A stretch of DNA of 43,506 bases, taken from Candidatus Gastranaerophilales bacterium (GTDB lineage Bacteria > Cyanobacteriota > Vampirovibrionia > Gastranaerophilales > Gastranaerophilaceae). The notes under the pieces were generated by a model. That model ran no database searches. It had not been told where the DNA came from and saw only the letters and a list, made by a program, of their open reading frames with translations. A program made the position numbers and the translations under genes. Positions 8,499 to 17,310 of the stretch are shown here, piece by piece; the stretch's first letter is position 1, and the number at the start of each line of letters is the position of its first letter. Where the stretch lies: positions 1 to 43,506 of the forward strand of contig CALUWB010000010.1 of the NCBI GenBank assembly GCA_944324375.1, given 5' to 3'.

Positions 8499-10349
8499 TT
8501 GGAACGTAATAAAGAACAAATATTCAAGGAAGATACGAAAAGGCATTTTCCCAATAGTACAAATGCTACATCGCCCCTATCAGCAAGTAAAATAGTGGCG
8601 AAGGTAAATTTATTGTCTTCAACATCAGTGCCTAGTAGAGTTTCTACTTTGGTTTCAAATCCAAATAGAAATAGAAATGAGTCACAAGTATATCGTCAAG
8701 TAATAGATGCAATATCTTCAATTACTCCATCTAAAGATATATCTTCATTTTATTTACAAGTACATAAAATTCTTACAAATTATTTAGGATGTTCTTTTAC
8801 AGCTTATGGTCTTTATAATGAAATTTCAGGCTGTATCAATTTAAAATTAATAGATAAAATGGATAATTCTTTTGTTTCAAAAGTTTTTAAGACAGATTCA
8901 AATAATCCTATATATCAAGTATTTTCTACAAAATCTATTATTTCAAAGAAAAATGTAAACTTTTTAAATTTAGCATATTTCCATAATCATTCAATAACAA
9001 TTTTACCAATGATATCAGTTTCTAAATGTATTGGTGTAATGATTGTTGCAGATGAATTAGATGAAACTTATAGAAACTTATGTGCATTTATATCTAATTA
9101 TGTAGCGACTGTATTTGATAATTATTCATTAATAGAAGCTGCGAATGCTCATATGAATACAGATTCTTTAACACAATTATATAATCATAGAGGCTTCCAA
9201 GAATGTTTGACTAAAGAGTTATGTCAAGCTGAGGAATCAGGACAAGATTTATCTATAGTAATGTTAGATGTAAATAATATTTCCAAAATAAATAGAGAGT
9301 TAGGCCATGCAAAAGGTGACGAGGTTATAAAACTTGTTGCTGAAAAAGTTAAACATAATATGAGAAAATCTGATATGGCTGGTCGTTATGGTGGAGATGA
9401 GATAGCTTTGATATTACCTAATACAAATGTGTCAGAGGCAAAATATATAGCAGAATATATTACTTATAGTTTGTCTTGTTGTTTTGTAGATGATGTAGGT
9501 CCAGTAAAGGTTTCTGTAGGTATTGCATCTTATCCTGAGTGTGCAAAAGAACAAGAAAAATTATTAATATTAGCAGAACAAGCTATGTATATATCTCAAG
9601 CTCAAGGATATAAAGATGGCATGTCAGCAATTATCAGTTCTTCTGATTTCAATTTCTGGGATGATGTTGCACTTCATTCATATGCTGAAGTTTTATCAAA
9701 ACGTCATTCACAAATGGGAATGAATTTTGAAGAAGAATTGTTGAAGAAATTCAATAATGAACAAATAAATTCCGTAAATCATTTATCAGAAATTGCAACA
9801 TCATTAGCAGGAGCTATTGATGCAAAAGACCCTTATACAAAAGGTCATTCAACTTCTGTTTCAAGATATTCTGAAGCATTGGCAAGAGCAATTAATCTTC
9901 CAGAAGATGAAGTACAAAGAATTAAATTAGGTGCATTGTTACATGATGTAGGAAAAATTGGTATTCCAGAAAATATTTTGAAAAAACCTGATAGATTATC
10001 CGATGATGAATGGAATGTAATGAAACAGCACCCAACAATTGGAGCAGATAAAGTATTAATGCCAAATGAAGCATTAAGAGATTTAATTCCTATTGTTAAA
10101 TATCACCATGAGCATATTGATGGAAGTGGTTATCCTGAAAAATTAAAAGGTGATGAAATTCCACTTGCAGCAAAAATTGTTGCTGTAGCAGATGCGTTCC
10201 ATGCTCTAATTAGTGATAGACCATATAGAAAAGGTCTAAGCCTTGATGTTGCTTGTAATATTCTAACAGAAGGTGCAGGAAAACAATGGGATTCTAATTT
10301 AATTCGTAAATTTATCCAAATAGCCCCTTCTTTATCTACAAAGATATAG
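8499..10349 (+). CDS. GAF-GGDEF-HD-GYP cyclic-di-GMP turnover protein
   Basis: A 616-aa cytosolic signalling protein. After a Ser/Asn-rich N-terminal stretch (1-65) a GAF-like sensor domain spans ~70-210. The diguanylate cyclase domain follows (~220-385), with LTQLYNHRGF and the active site GGDEI. An RxxD inhibitory site (RKSD) lies exactly five residues before GGDE, so product inhibition is likely intact. The HD-GYP phosphodiesterase domain (~425-610) has HDVGKIGIP and HHEHIDGSGYP. Both making and breaking c-di-GMP are therefore possible. The start is TTG at 8499, preceded by GTAGGT; no in-frame ATG fits better. It ends 3 bases before a convergent gene with no terminator. It probably controls motility or surface properties. 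Confidence 0.88.
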   Translation: MERNKEQIFKEDTKRHFPNSTNATSPLSASKIVAKVNLLSSTSVPSRVSTLVSNPNRNRNESQVYRQVIDAISSITPSKDISSFYLQVHKILTNYLGCSFTAYGLYNEISGCINLKLIDKMDNSFVSKVFKTDSNNPIYQVFSTKSIISKKNVNFLNLAYFHNHSITILPMISVSKCIGVMIVADELDETYRNLCAFISNYVATVFDNYSLIEAANAHMNTDSLTQLYNHRGFQECLTKELCQAEESGQDLSIVMLDVNNISKINRELGHAKGDEVIKLVAEKVKHNMRKSDMAGRYGGDEIALILPNTNVSEAKYIAEYITYSLSCCFVDDVGPVKVSVGIASYPECAKEQEKLLILAEQAMYISQAQGYKDGMSAIISSSDFNFWDDVALHSYAEVLSKRHSQMGMNFEEELLKKFNNEQINSVNHLSEIATSLAGAIDAKDPYTKGHSTSVSRYSEALARAINLPEDEVQRIKLGALLHDVGKIGIPENILKKPDRLSDDEWNVMKQHPTIGADKVLMPNEALRDLIPIVKYHHEHIDGSGYPEKLKGDEIPLAAKIVAVADAFHALISDRPYRKGLSLDVACNILTEGAGKQWDSNLIRKFIQIAPSLSTKI

Positions 10350-10352
10350 AAT

Positions 10353-11654
10353 TTAATTTGAGCTTTCTTGGTTTATATTTTTGATATTTTCTTCTAGAGG
10401 AGAGTTGTTTTCTGATGGTGTAGTTGTAGTTTCTTGAGGTGCAACATTTCCATCAACTCCAGACATGCCAGGTTTACTGTTCTTTTTATATTCTTTTACT
10501 CTTAACCGATATTGCATTTTAAGTTCTTTTAGTTTCTTTTTATATTGAACTTTCTTTTCTTTATTTACTTTTTTTAGTTCTTTTTTTGCTTTTTTCTTAT
10601 TACTTTTTTCTAATTTTTCTTGTCTTGCATTTTCCCATTCAACTTCTTCTCTTGGAACATAACTGTCGTGAACTAATTTATATCCAACAATACAAACAGA
10701 ATGGTTAGTTCCTTCTAAATCTATTAATTGAGTTCTTTCTCCATTAACATCAACAGCCCAAGTTCCCAAGAATATAGGAACACCTCCTGTATATGCATAA
10801 CCTGTTACAAGAATTCTTGTAGGATCAGTTTGATCAAATCCTAAAGGATATATGTCCCATCTGTAGTCATCAAATTCAACTCCTGAAACATTATGCCAAT
10901 AATCTGTAATTGTTTCTCTTGCTTCTGTAAGTTTTTTTGACTTACCTGTCATAAAATCATGAACAAGTAATTCTGTTTTCCATATCCCATCAAAAATATA
11001 ACCTGTTTTTTCTTTCGCAACTATATATCTATTATCAGGAGAATAATCTACAGGTGTAATTGTTCTAAAAGCTCCTTCTTCTGATAAATCCTTAATTGTT
11101 GAAAAAATAGGTTCAGGGATTTTTTTAATAACATTTGCTTTTTGAACTCTTTCAACTCGATTTAATTTAGTATCTAGAGGTATAACAAAAACATCGCAAG
11201 CTGTACATCTTTGTTTTGGATAGTAATAAATTGAAGGATATACAAGTTTTGTAAAATCTCCTGATACAATACCTTGTGCATTCACAATTCTTTCAAACTC
11301 GATTTTTCTTGGAATATTTAATTCCGGAGTTCCTGGAGGGTTGTTATATCTTACAAGTTTATATGTGGGTTGAGGAACATATTTCATATCTACAGGTTTA
11401 GGGTATTTTCTATCTTCGACTATTCGATTTTCATTATCTATACCTGTTGATTGTTGTTGGTATTCTTCTTCGAGCATAAAGCCAGATTTCGGAAGAATAC
11501 TTTTTTCGTATTCTTCTTTTAAATTTTCTTTTTGAGCTTCATATTCGTATTGATATTGTCTAAGTACAGGATTTTTTTCTTTGAATACATGCATATCCTC
11601 TACTTGAACTCTAAAGAATGTTACAAAAGCTATAGCAATAATTGCCCAAAACAT
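10353..11654 (-). CDS. Membrane-anchored protein with propeller-like domain, unknown function
   Basis: A 433-aa protein beginning with a signal anchor (FWAIIAIAFVTFF, residues 2-14). A charged coiled segment follows (~25-55), then a long beta-rich part (~75-320) with repeats such as VDYSPDNRYIVAKE, reminiscent of TolB or WD-type propeller blades, and a CTACDVF pair. Residues ~335-395 are extremely rich in Lys and Glu and probably form a coiled coil. The tail is Pro/Thr/Asn-rich. It probably lies on the periplasmic side. It is the last gene of a three-gene operon with a response regulator (1-base gap) and a kinase, so it may be a target or sensor of that system. Not recognised as a named family. 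Confidence 0.6.
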   Translation of the reverse strand: MFWAIIAIAFVTFFRVQVEDMHVFKEKNPVLRQYQYEYEAQKENLKEEYEKSILPKSGFMLEEEYQQQSTGIDNENRIVEDRKYPKPVDMKYVPQPTYKLVRYNNPPGTPELNIPRKIEFERIVNAQGIVSGDFTKLVYPSIYYYPKQRCTACDVFVIPLDTKLNRVERVQKANVIKKIPEPIFSTIKDLSEEGAFRTITPVDYSPDNRYIVAKEKTGYIFDGIWKTELLVHDFMTGKSKKLTEARETITDYWHNVSGVEFDDYRWDIYPLGFDQTDPTRILVTGYAYTGGVPIFLGTWAVDVNGERTQLIDLEGTNHSVCIVGYKLVHDSYVPREEVEWENARQEKLEKSNKKKAKKELKKVNKEKKVQYKKKLKELKMQYRLRVKEYKKNSKPGMSGVDGNVAPQETTTTPSENNSPLEENIKNINQESSN

Positions 11655-11655
11655 T

Positions 11656-12327
11656 TTATACTAAACCCTCATCCATTGCTTTTCTTGTTGCTTGAGTTCT
11701 AGTTGCAGTTGAAAGTTTTTGTAGAACACTATGAACATGAGCTTTTGCAGTTGCTCTAGTAATAGTTAATTCTTCTGCAATTTGTGGATTTGTAAGTCCG
11801 TTAACAATAAGTGCTAAAACTTCCATTTCTCTTTCAGTTAATCCATACATGGATTTTCCAGCTTTATAATTTATTCCATTTGATATCCTTGTCTCGTTAC
11901 TAGCTGAAGGAGCTTGAATGCTTGATAGTACAAGTTTTGCAATAGCAGGATCAATCCAAGCTACTCCTTCATTAACAGAACGTATAGCAGTATGAATATT
12001 TTCTGTGCTTGCTCCTTTCATGATATAACCGTCAGCTCCTGATTTGAAAGCTGCAAATACATCATCTTCAGCATCTCTTGAGGTAAAAATTAAAACTTTT
12101 ATTTGAGGGTTAAAATCTTTTATTCTTTTTGTTGCTTCAATGCCATCAATATTAGGAAGCCCAATATCCATAAGTACAATGTCAGGTGATAGTTGTTTAG
12201 CAAGTTCTACCCCTGATAGTCCATTTTCAGCTTCTCCTACAAGAGTTATGTCTTCGGCTTTATCAATCATTATTGACAACCCCATTCTTACAAGTTCATG
12301 ATCTTCAACAAGTAAAACTCTTATCAT
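11656..12327 (-). CDS. NarL/FixJ-type response regulator
   Basis: A 223-aa DNA-binding response regulator. The receiver domain (1-120) keeps the acidic pocket at E8/D9, the phospho-acceptor D54 in VLMDIGLP and the conserved lysine K104. A linker (~125-155) leads to a LuxR-type helix-turn-helix (~158-215) with LTEREMEVLALIVNGLTNPQIAEEL. It lies 1 base after the kinase stop and 1 base before the next gene, so the three are co-transcribed, and the kinase is its likely partner. Targets are unknown; the adjacent envelope protein and c-di-GMP gene suggest a surface or motility role. Confidence 0.92.
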   Translation of the reverse strand: MIRVLLVEDHELVRMGLSIMIDKAEDITLVGEAENGLSGVELAKQLSPDIVLMDIGLPNIDGIEATKRIKDFNPQIKVLIFTSRDAEDDVFAAFKSGADGYIMKGASTENIHTAIRSVNEGVAWIDPAIAKLVLSSIQAPSASNETRISNGINYKAGKSMYGLTEREMEVLALIVNGLTNPQIAEELTITRATAKAHVHSVLQKLSTATRTQATRKAMDEGLV

Positions 12328-12328
12328 T

Positions 12329-13891
12329 TTATTTTATTTTAACCTCTTCTTTTGTACTATTTTGTTTGTTTATTTCGACTACATTTGTTAGTAGGAATGA
12401 AAATTCACTTCCTTTATTTAATTTGCTTTCAAGCCAAATTTTACCATTATGAGCTTCTATTATTTGTCTAGAAAGATATAATCCAAGCCCTGTTCCTGTT
12501 GAACGTTTTTGACTTGTTCCTTGAGAAAATCTTTGGAATAAGTGAGGAATATCTTCTTTAGGTATTCCATTTCCGTTATCAAGAACGGAGAATATTAAAT
12601 CATTTTTATCTATTTTAACAGATATAATGACTTCCCCTCCATTATTTGTATAGTTAATAGCATTACCACATAAGTTACAAATAACTCGTCTTATTTCACC
12701 ATTGTCTGCATGTATTGTAATGTTATTTTCAGGAATTTCCAGTTTAAAATCTATATTTTTCTTTTGAGCAAGTGGGAGTAATTCATTGTAGACTTGTTTG
12801 ACTAATGAGTTGAAGCAGAAATTGGTCTTACAAAGAACAAGTTTTTGAGCATCAAATCTATAAACTTCTAATAATGCATTAACTAATCCTAATAAATCTT
12901 CATTACTTTTTTGCATTGTAGATAATAGGACTTTTTGTTTATCCGAGATTTCACCTAAAGAACCGTCTATAAAGAATTTTAATGTTTGGATAGCTGCTAA
13001 TAAAGGAGTTCTCAAATCATGTGTAAGTGTTGCAATAAAATCATCTCTAAGTTTATCTGATTCTTTTTGTTCAGAAATATCATGGATTACTCCAACATAA
13101 CTGGTATCAGAAATTTTCGCAAGACTTATATCGATAGGTATTTGAGAATTACTTAAAAGATTTAAGATATAACAATCTCTGACATGGAATTCATTGTCTT
13201 CAGTTGATTTTATTGAATCCATTATGTCGATTTTGTCAGAACATATGAATTTTTCAATATGTAATTTTTTAAGATTTTCTTCGCTTAAACCTGATAAAGT
13301 TTCGCAAGCAGGGTTTGCTTGTTCAATTTTCCCTTGATTGTTAACAACAAAAATTCCGTCTGCTGAATTTGTAATAATACTGCTTAGTTTTGCATTTGAT
13401 TCTACAAGATCAGCAGTTCTTTCTGCAACAATTCTTTCAAGATTGTGAGAATAATTTTCAAGTTCTTTTTTGGCAACTTCGAGTTCTGCAATTTTTTGTC
13501 TTAATTGAGATAATAAATAACTTCTTTCAATCCCATTTTTTATATTGATTATTAAATCGTCATTATCCCAAGGTTTCTCAATATATCTGTAAAGTCCGAC
13601 TTCATTAATAGCTCTTATAGCATTCTCTTTATCAGCATAACCAGTAAGTAGAATTTTACTTACTTCTGGGTGTAATTTTTTAGCTTCTGTCAAAAATTCT
13701 AATCCGTTCATTTCTGGCATGAGAAAATCAGAGATTATAAGGTCTGGGGTGTTGTTTTTTAAAAATTCAAGAGCTTCTTTAGGATTGTTGAAAAATTCAG
13801 CATTATCAAAGCCTTCAACCATTAATAAAGTTTTAAAGGCTGAGGTTACTATTTTTTCATCATCGACTACAACAATCTTCCCACTTTCCAT
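12329..13891 (-). CDS. Receiver-PAS-histidine kinase
   Basis: A 520-aa cytosolic signalling protein with a reversed hybrid order. An N-terminal receiver has phospho-acceptor D55 in LIISDFLMPE and K106 in IEKPW. A coiled coil (~125-170) follows, then a PAS domain (~170-275), a HisKA helix with H291 in LTHDLRTPL, and an HATPase domain with NAINYTNNGG, DNGNGIP and GTGLGLYL. There is no transmembrane helix. The receiver-first layout is common where the kinase takes input from another phosphorelay protein. First gene of a three-gene operon. A -10-like TATGAT ends 6 bases before the ATG and no ribosome site is seen, so the mRNA may be leaderless. Confidence 0.92.
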   Translation of the reverse strand: MESGKIVVVDDEKIVTSAFKTLLMVEGFDNAEFFNNPKEALEFLKNNTPDLIISDFLMPEMNGLEFLTEAKKLHPEVSKILLTGYADKENAIRAINEVGLYRYIEKPWDNDDLIINIKNGIERSYLLSQLRQKIAELEVAKKELENYSHNLERIVAERTADLVESNAKLSSIITNSADGIFVVNNQGKIEQANPACETLSGLSEENLKKLHIEKFICSDKIDIMDSIKSTEDNEFHVRDCYILNLLSNSQIPIDISLAKISDTSYVGVIHDISEQKESDKLRDDFIATLTHDLRTPLLAAIQTLKFFIDGSLGEISDKQKVLLSTMQKSNEDLLGLVNALLEVYRFDAQKLVLCKTNFCFNSLVKQVYNELLPLAQKKNIDFKLEIPENNITIHADNGEIRRVICNLCGNAINYTNNGGEVIISVKIDKNDLIFSVLDNGNGIPKEDIPHLFQRFSQGTSQKRSTGTGLGLYLSRQIIEAHNGKIWLESKLNKGSEFSFLLTNVVEINKQNSTKEEVKIK

Positions 13892-13927
13892 ATAATAATC
13901 ATATCTTATTATTATGATTAAGACAAA
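13889..13927 (-). promoter_or_regulatory. Likely leaderless promoter of the kinase operon
   Basis: On the minus strand, TTGTCT (13922-13927), an 18-base spacer and TATGAT (13898-13903) are followed by only 6 bases before the ATG (13889-13891). An inverted repeat AATCATA / TATGATT (13897-13903 and 13913-13919) overlaps the -10 and may be an operator. Confidence 0.5.
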
Positions 13928-13950
13928 TTGTAAACAATAATAAAGTTAAT

Positions 13951-13992
13951 AAAAAATACCGATAAAACTTTGAAATTCTACCGGTATTTTAT
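13951..13992 (-). terminator. Terminator after rpsP
   Basis: Arms AAAATACCG (13954-13962) and CGGTATTTT (13983-13991) pair across a 20-base loop. Read on the minus strand it ends in a T-rich tail, placing it 24 bases after the rpsP stop. Confidence 0.55.
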
Positions 13993-14015
13993 GTGTGTGT
14001 GAATTAAATATTTTA

Positions 14016-14396
14016 TTATTCAGCAGCAGCTTCTTCTGCAGGTGCTTCTTGAGCTTCAGCAGCTGCTTTTTCAGCTTCAGCCTTAGCTGCAGCTTCAGCT
14101 TCTTGTTTTGCTTTAGCTTTTTTAGATAATTTAACTACATCAGATTTTTTGTAGTTTAAAGTACCATCATCGTTGCAGTTTTTAAGTAAATATGCAACTG
14201 TATCAGTAGGTTGAGCTCCTTTAGAAATCCAAGATTCAGCAGTTGCTTTATCTAATTTCATTTCTTTAGATTTAGGATTATAGAAACCTAATTCTTGAAT
14301 TGGTCTACCTTCTCTTTTAGTAGTAGAGTTGATAACGATAATTCTGTATATTGGAGCCTTTTTAGCACCTAATCTTTTAAGTCTGATTTTTAACAT
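14016..14396 (-). CDS. rpsP: 30S ribosomal protein S16, with long Ala/Glu tail
   Basis: Residues 1-~85 match S16: [19 protein letters not shown] at the start, then [21 protein letters not shown]16 binds 16S rRNA early in small-subunit assembly. The protein is 126 aa against the usual 80-90. The extra C-terminal ~40 residues are nearly all Ala, Glu and Lys, a charged extension seen in some lineages. An AAGGA ribosome site precedes the ATG. No rimM, trmD or rplS follow, so the usual rpsP operon is split here. The 5' leader contains several inverted repeats. Confidence 0.96.
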   Translation of the reverse strand: MLKIRLKRLGAKKAPIYRIIVINSTTKREGRPIQELGFYNPKSKEMKLDKATAESWISKGAQPTDTVAYLLKNCNDDGTLNYKKSDVVKLSKKAKAKQEAEAAAKAEAEKAAAEAQEAPAEEAAAE

Positions 14397-14433
14397 GTTT
14401 AATTTTCCTTCTTAATTTATTATTCTCTAGTGT

Positions 14434-14488
14434 AAAGATTCGCCGCTTAATCTTTAGCTAAATAAGCCTAAGAGGAATAGCTTATTCC
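14434..14488 (-). promoter_or_regulatory. Structured leader of rpsP
   Basis: Three perfect inverted repeats stand close together upstream of rpsP: AAAGATT/AATCTTT (14434-14455, 8-base loop), AATAAGC/GCTTATT (14461-14486) and the overlapping GGAATA/TATTCC (14474-14488). The last two are mutually exclusive, which allows a switch. This may be an autogenous ribosomal-protein leader. Confidence 0.4.
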
Positions 14489-14586
14489 ATGATAATCAAA
14501 CCATAAAGAGATATTGAATGCAAGCGTATAAAACTATTCTGTTAAGAATTTTGAAATACCTGATTGCCTGATGAAAAAATCAAAGG

Positions 14587-14625
14587 AGGGGTAAATAATA
14601 GGGGTAAATAGTAGGGGTAAATAGT
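14587..14625 (+). repeat. Three tandem copies of a 13-base G-rich unit
   Basis: The unit AGGGGTAAATARt occurs three times head to tail with a strict 13-base period, just upstream of the glutaredoxin gene. A looser cluster of the same AGGGGTAAAT word occurs at 41534-41564. The function is unknown; the candidates are a protein-binding iteron or a low-complexity expansion. Confidence 0.7.
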
Positions 14626-14660
14626 AGTAAAATTATTATAATTAATAAGGAGAATCTAAA

Positions 14661-14888
14661 ATGTTAGAATTATTTATGTTGCCAACTTGTCCATATTGTT
14701 TAAAAGTAATGAAATTTCTTGATGAAAATGGAATATCTTATAGAAAGATAGATATAACTAATCCTCTAAATGAGGAGGTATTAATAAAAATTGGAGGTAA
14801 GCGTCAGGTTCCATTTTTAGTAGATAAAGAACATGGAGTTGAAATGTATGAGTCTGGAGATATAATTGAGTACTTAAAAACATTGTAA
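14661..14888 (+). CDS. Glutaredoxin-like thiol oxidoreductase
   Basis: A 75-aa thioredoxin-fold protein. The active site CPYC is at residues 10-13 (LPTCPYCLKV), the cis-proline loop is QVPFLVD (~52-58), and the glutathione-type SGDIIEYL is at the end. Its length suits small bacterial glutaredoxins or NrdH-like proteins; the dithiol CPYC is typical of glutaredoxin 3. It probably reduces disulfides or mixed thiols in the cytosol. A strong AAGGAG ribosome site lies 8 bases before the ATG. It is a single gene with its own weak terminator. Confidence 0.88.
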   Translation: MLELFMLPTCPYCLKVMKFLDENGISYRKIDITNPLNEEVLIKIGGKRQVPFLVDKEHGVEMYESGDIIEYLKTL

Positions 14889-14929
14889 CAAAATGTAAAC
14901 ACTCATGATTTAATAATATATTGATTTTT

Positions 14930-14958
14930 GCCTTGAAACACCATGAACAAGGCAATTT
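14930..14958 (+). terminator. Weak terminator after the glutaredoxin gene
   Basis: GCCTTG (14930-14935) pairs with CAAGGC (14948-14953) and is followed by AATTTTC. The stem is short, so it may be only partly effective. Confidence 0.4.
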
Positions 14959-14967
14959 TCATGTAAT

Positions 14968-14997
14968 AAAAAACTTTATATAAGTACGGGAATTGAG
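14968..14997 (+). promoter_or_regulatory. Upstream block shared with the gene at 39613
   Basis: AAAAAACTTTATA followed by a GGGAATTGAG element is nearly repeated at 39564-39595 (AAAAAACTTTATA, then GGGGAATTAAG). Both copies stand upstream of lineage-specific genes, so it is likely a common promoter or binding site. Confidence 0.5.
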
Positions 14998-15087
14998 ATA
15001 CGAAAGAAAGTACTACTTTTTAGTGGTCTATTTTGTATTGAGAAATTTTATATATAAATGTTACTGGGGATATAGGAGTAAGAACAA

Positions 15088-17088
15088 ATGTCAGGTGGAA
15101 TTGGCGCATACTCTTCACAAGATTTATTTGCACAAGAAGCAAGACGAAGAGCAGCAATGTATGCAAATCAGAATATGCAAACAGGATATGTAAACCAAGC
15201 AGGATATGCAAACCAAGCAGCAATGCAACAACAATATTTGGATGAGATGTCATTGATGTCAGCTCAACAACAGCAACAAGCACAACAAATTCAACAAGCA
15301 AAAGGTTGCACCGATGGCAAAGATGATGGTGAAATTAATGGTTGGCAAAAGATAAAACATTTTGGTAAAGGTATTGGTAACTTCTTTAAAGGACTTATTG
15401 GTTGTGATAGAGATTGGAATTTTAGTGCAGGCAGATTGCTTAAAAATGTAGCAATGGGTGCTGCAATAGCAGGAGTTTGTCTATTAACAGCAGGTACAGC
15501 TGTTCCTGCAATTATCGCAGGTGCAGGAGTTTTGACTGCAGCAGGTGGTATTGCAAAATCTGCTTATCAAGCTAATCAGGCAAAAACAGATGCAGAAGCA
15601 AGGGCAGCTTGGGAAGGATTGGGTTCTAATACAGTAGCACTGGCTGCATCGGTTGTTGGTGCGAAAGCTACAATGAAGCAAGTTCCAGGAGTTGATGCAA
15701 CTAAATATACAGGAATTAAAGGTACATTTAAGGCAGCATGGGATTCAACTACAATTGGATTTAAACAAGCAGGAAGTGCATTAAAAGCAGGTTATCAAGC
15801 ATATAAAGCAGGTGGATGGCAAGCATTAAAGACAACTGTAACAGATTCTGCTCAAGGTTTCTGGGGTACAGTAAAAGGTAATTGGAATAATGCAACTAAA
15901 CGATTAACAGTTCAAGAAAATCAAAACAATAGAATTAAAGATTTGGATAATCAAATTAATGAATTTAAAGCAAAAGCAGAAGCTGCTACAGGTCGTGATA
16001 AAGCAAAATATAATGCTCAAGTAAGACGATTAGAAGCAAGAAAAGCTGATATAGCAAGTGCTTATGATGATATTAATTCAGTAACATCATTAAAAGATGC
16101 TCAGGCAAAAATAGTAGAAATTGAACAGCAAATTGCTAAAAAACAAAATGCTTTAACTAATACAACAAATAAACTAACTCAAACAAAATTAAATCAAGAA
16201 CTTTCAGCATTACAATCAAAATTAGAAGTATATAATCAAGTAACAAGTCAAAAAGTATCTTTAGGTAGAAATATAAGAAGTGAACTAGAATCTATTGCTA
16301 AAAAAGAAGCAGATGGTAAAGGTTCAGCTCAACTAACAGCTAGAAAGAATGAATTGTTAGCACAACAAAGAGAATTGAAGTTTGAATTACCAAACAAATC
16401 AGAATATTCAACATATGCAAAAAAAGTTTCTGAATCTGCTCAAGAATTAGTTAAGAAACAACAAAATTTAGATAAAGCTAAGGCAGAATATGCAGCAGCA
16501 GAAAAAGCATACAAAAAATTTGAAGCAGGAAATACATCAGCAGAAAGATTAGAAGCATTTAGAACATTGACAGATGCTAAAGATGCATATAGATTAGCAA
16601 CAAGAGAATTACAACAAGTACAAATTCAAAATAATGTATACAAAACATATCAGTCAGCATCATCAGGTTATGATTATGTAGGTACATATTTAGATAAAGC
16701 TGCACAATTTGGTAAAACATTCAATAATTTGTATGGTTCAAAAGATATTCCTTTAGTAGGAGGTAAAAAAGTTCCATTTACTAAATATACAGTACCAACA
16801 TCAATCCCTCGCTCATACATGATGGTTGCAGCAAATGAATATGTAAATCCATCAGTAGGTGGTCCAAGTTTAGACGAAATGTTATTAGCAGAAATGGGGT
16901 ATTCTCCAGAACAAATCAAGGCTATGCAACAAGAAATTTCTCAGATGAATCAGTTAGCAGCAATGCAACAATCAGCTTCTCAAGGATATATGGGTTATCC
17001 AACAGCTCAACCAACCACAGGGCATGCTCCAACATTAGCAGATTATCAACAATTAGACGCAATGTTAAAGATGTATGGTATAGCATAA
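15088..17088 (+). CDS. Large Ala/Gln/Lys-rich coiled-coil protein, unknown function
   Basis: A 666-aa protein without a signal peptide. Residues 1-75 are Gln/Ala/Asn-rich with short repeats (YVNQAGYANQAA). A conserved-looking region follows (~85-110, KHFGKGIGNFFKGLIG), then two hydrophobic Ala/Gly-rich helices (~112-158) that could insert in a membrane. Residues ~280-530 are long charged heptad-like helices, predicted coiled coil. The last ~100 residues have short motifs and a Met/Gln-rich end. The pattern (no Sec signal, hydrophobic pair, coiled coil) resembles translocators or effectors exported by type III or flagellar machinery, but that is only inference. A GGAG site precedes the ATG; a terminator follows. 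The family is not recognised. Confidence 0.7.
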   Translation: MSGGIGAYSSQDLFAQEARRRAAMYANQNMQTGYVNQAGYANQAAMQQQYLDEMSLMSAQQQQQAQQIQQAKGCTDGKDDGEINGWQKIKHFGKGIGNFFKGLIGCDRDWNFSAGRLLKNVAMGAAIAGVCLLTAGTAVPAIIAGAGVLTAAGGIAKSAYQANQAKTDAEARAAWEGLGSNTVALAASVVGAKATMKQVPGVDATKYTGIKGTFKAAWDSTTIGFKQAGSALKAGYQAYKAGGWQALKTTVTDSAQGFWGTVKGNWNNATKRLTVQENQNNRIKDLDNQINEFKAKAEAATGRDKAKYNAQVRRLEARKADIASAYDDINSVTSLKDAQAKIVEIEQQIAKKQNALTNTTNKLTQTKLNQELSALQSKLEVYNQVTSQKVSLGRNIRSELESIAKKEADGKGSAQLTARKNELLAQQRELKFELPNKSEYSTYAKKVSESAQELVKKQQNLDKAKAEYAAAEKAYKKFEAGNTSAERLEAFRTLTDAKDAYRLATRELQQVQIQNNVYKTYQSASSGYDYVGTYLDKAAQFGKTFNNLYGSKDIPLVGGKKVPFTKYTVPTSIPRSYMMVAANEYVNPSVGGPSLDEMLLAEMGYSPEQIKAMQQEISQMNQLAAMQQSASQGYMGYPTAQPTTGHAPTLADYQQLDAMLKMYGIA

Positions 17089-17112
17089 TTAATAACAAAT
17101 TAATATATAAAT

Positions 17113-17150
17113 AAAACGGTTAGAAAATATTAGTTATTTCTAACCGTTTT
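17113..17150 (+). terminator. Rho-independent terminator
   Basis: AAAACGGTTAGAAA pairs with TTTCTAACCGTTTT, a 14-base perfect stem ending in T residues, 25 bases after the 666-aa gene. A-rich and T-rich flanks make it work in both directions. Confidence 0.85.
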
Positions 17151-17170
17151 ACTAAAATAAGTATTAGAGT

Positions 17171-17205
17171 TAAAACCCTTGATTTATAAGGGTTTTAGTT
17201 TTTTA
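17171..17205 (+). terminator. Second terminator-like hairpin before flagellin
   Basis: TAAAACCCTT pairs with AAGGGTTTTA, followed by GTTTTTT. It backs up the first terminator and isolates the flagellin gene. Confidence 0.65.
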
Positions 17206-17240
17206 TCTCCTACATATGGTTGATATATTTCATAATGAGT

Positions 17241-17268
17241 TAAACTTTTAAATTCTGTCTGTCGTTAA
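17241..17268 (+). promoter_or_regulatory. Possible sigma-28 promoter of flagellin
   Basis: TAAA (17241-17244), a 16-base spacer and GTCGTTAA (17261-17268) resemble the flagellar sigma consensus TAAA-N15-GCCGATAA with two -10 mismatches. It lies 43 bases before the flagellin ATG. Confidence 0.5.
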
Positions 17269-17310
17269 CATGTGCATAACTACAAAGACGAATATTGAAA
17301 GGAGATAGTT

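Noticed and set aside
15020-15301. Minus-strand hydrophobic frame opposite the 666-aa gene
   Set aside because: It arises from the Gln/Ala-rich codons of the real gene and has no ribosome site of its own.
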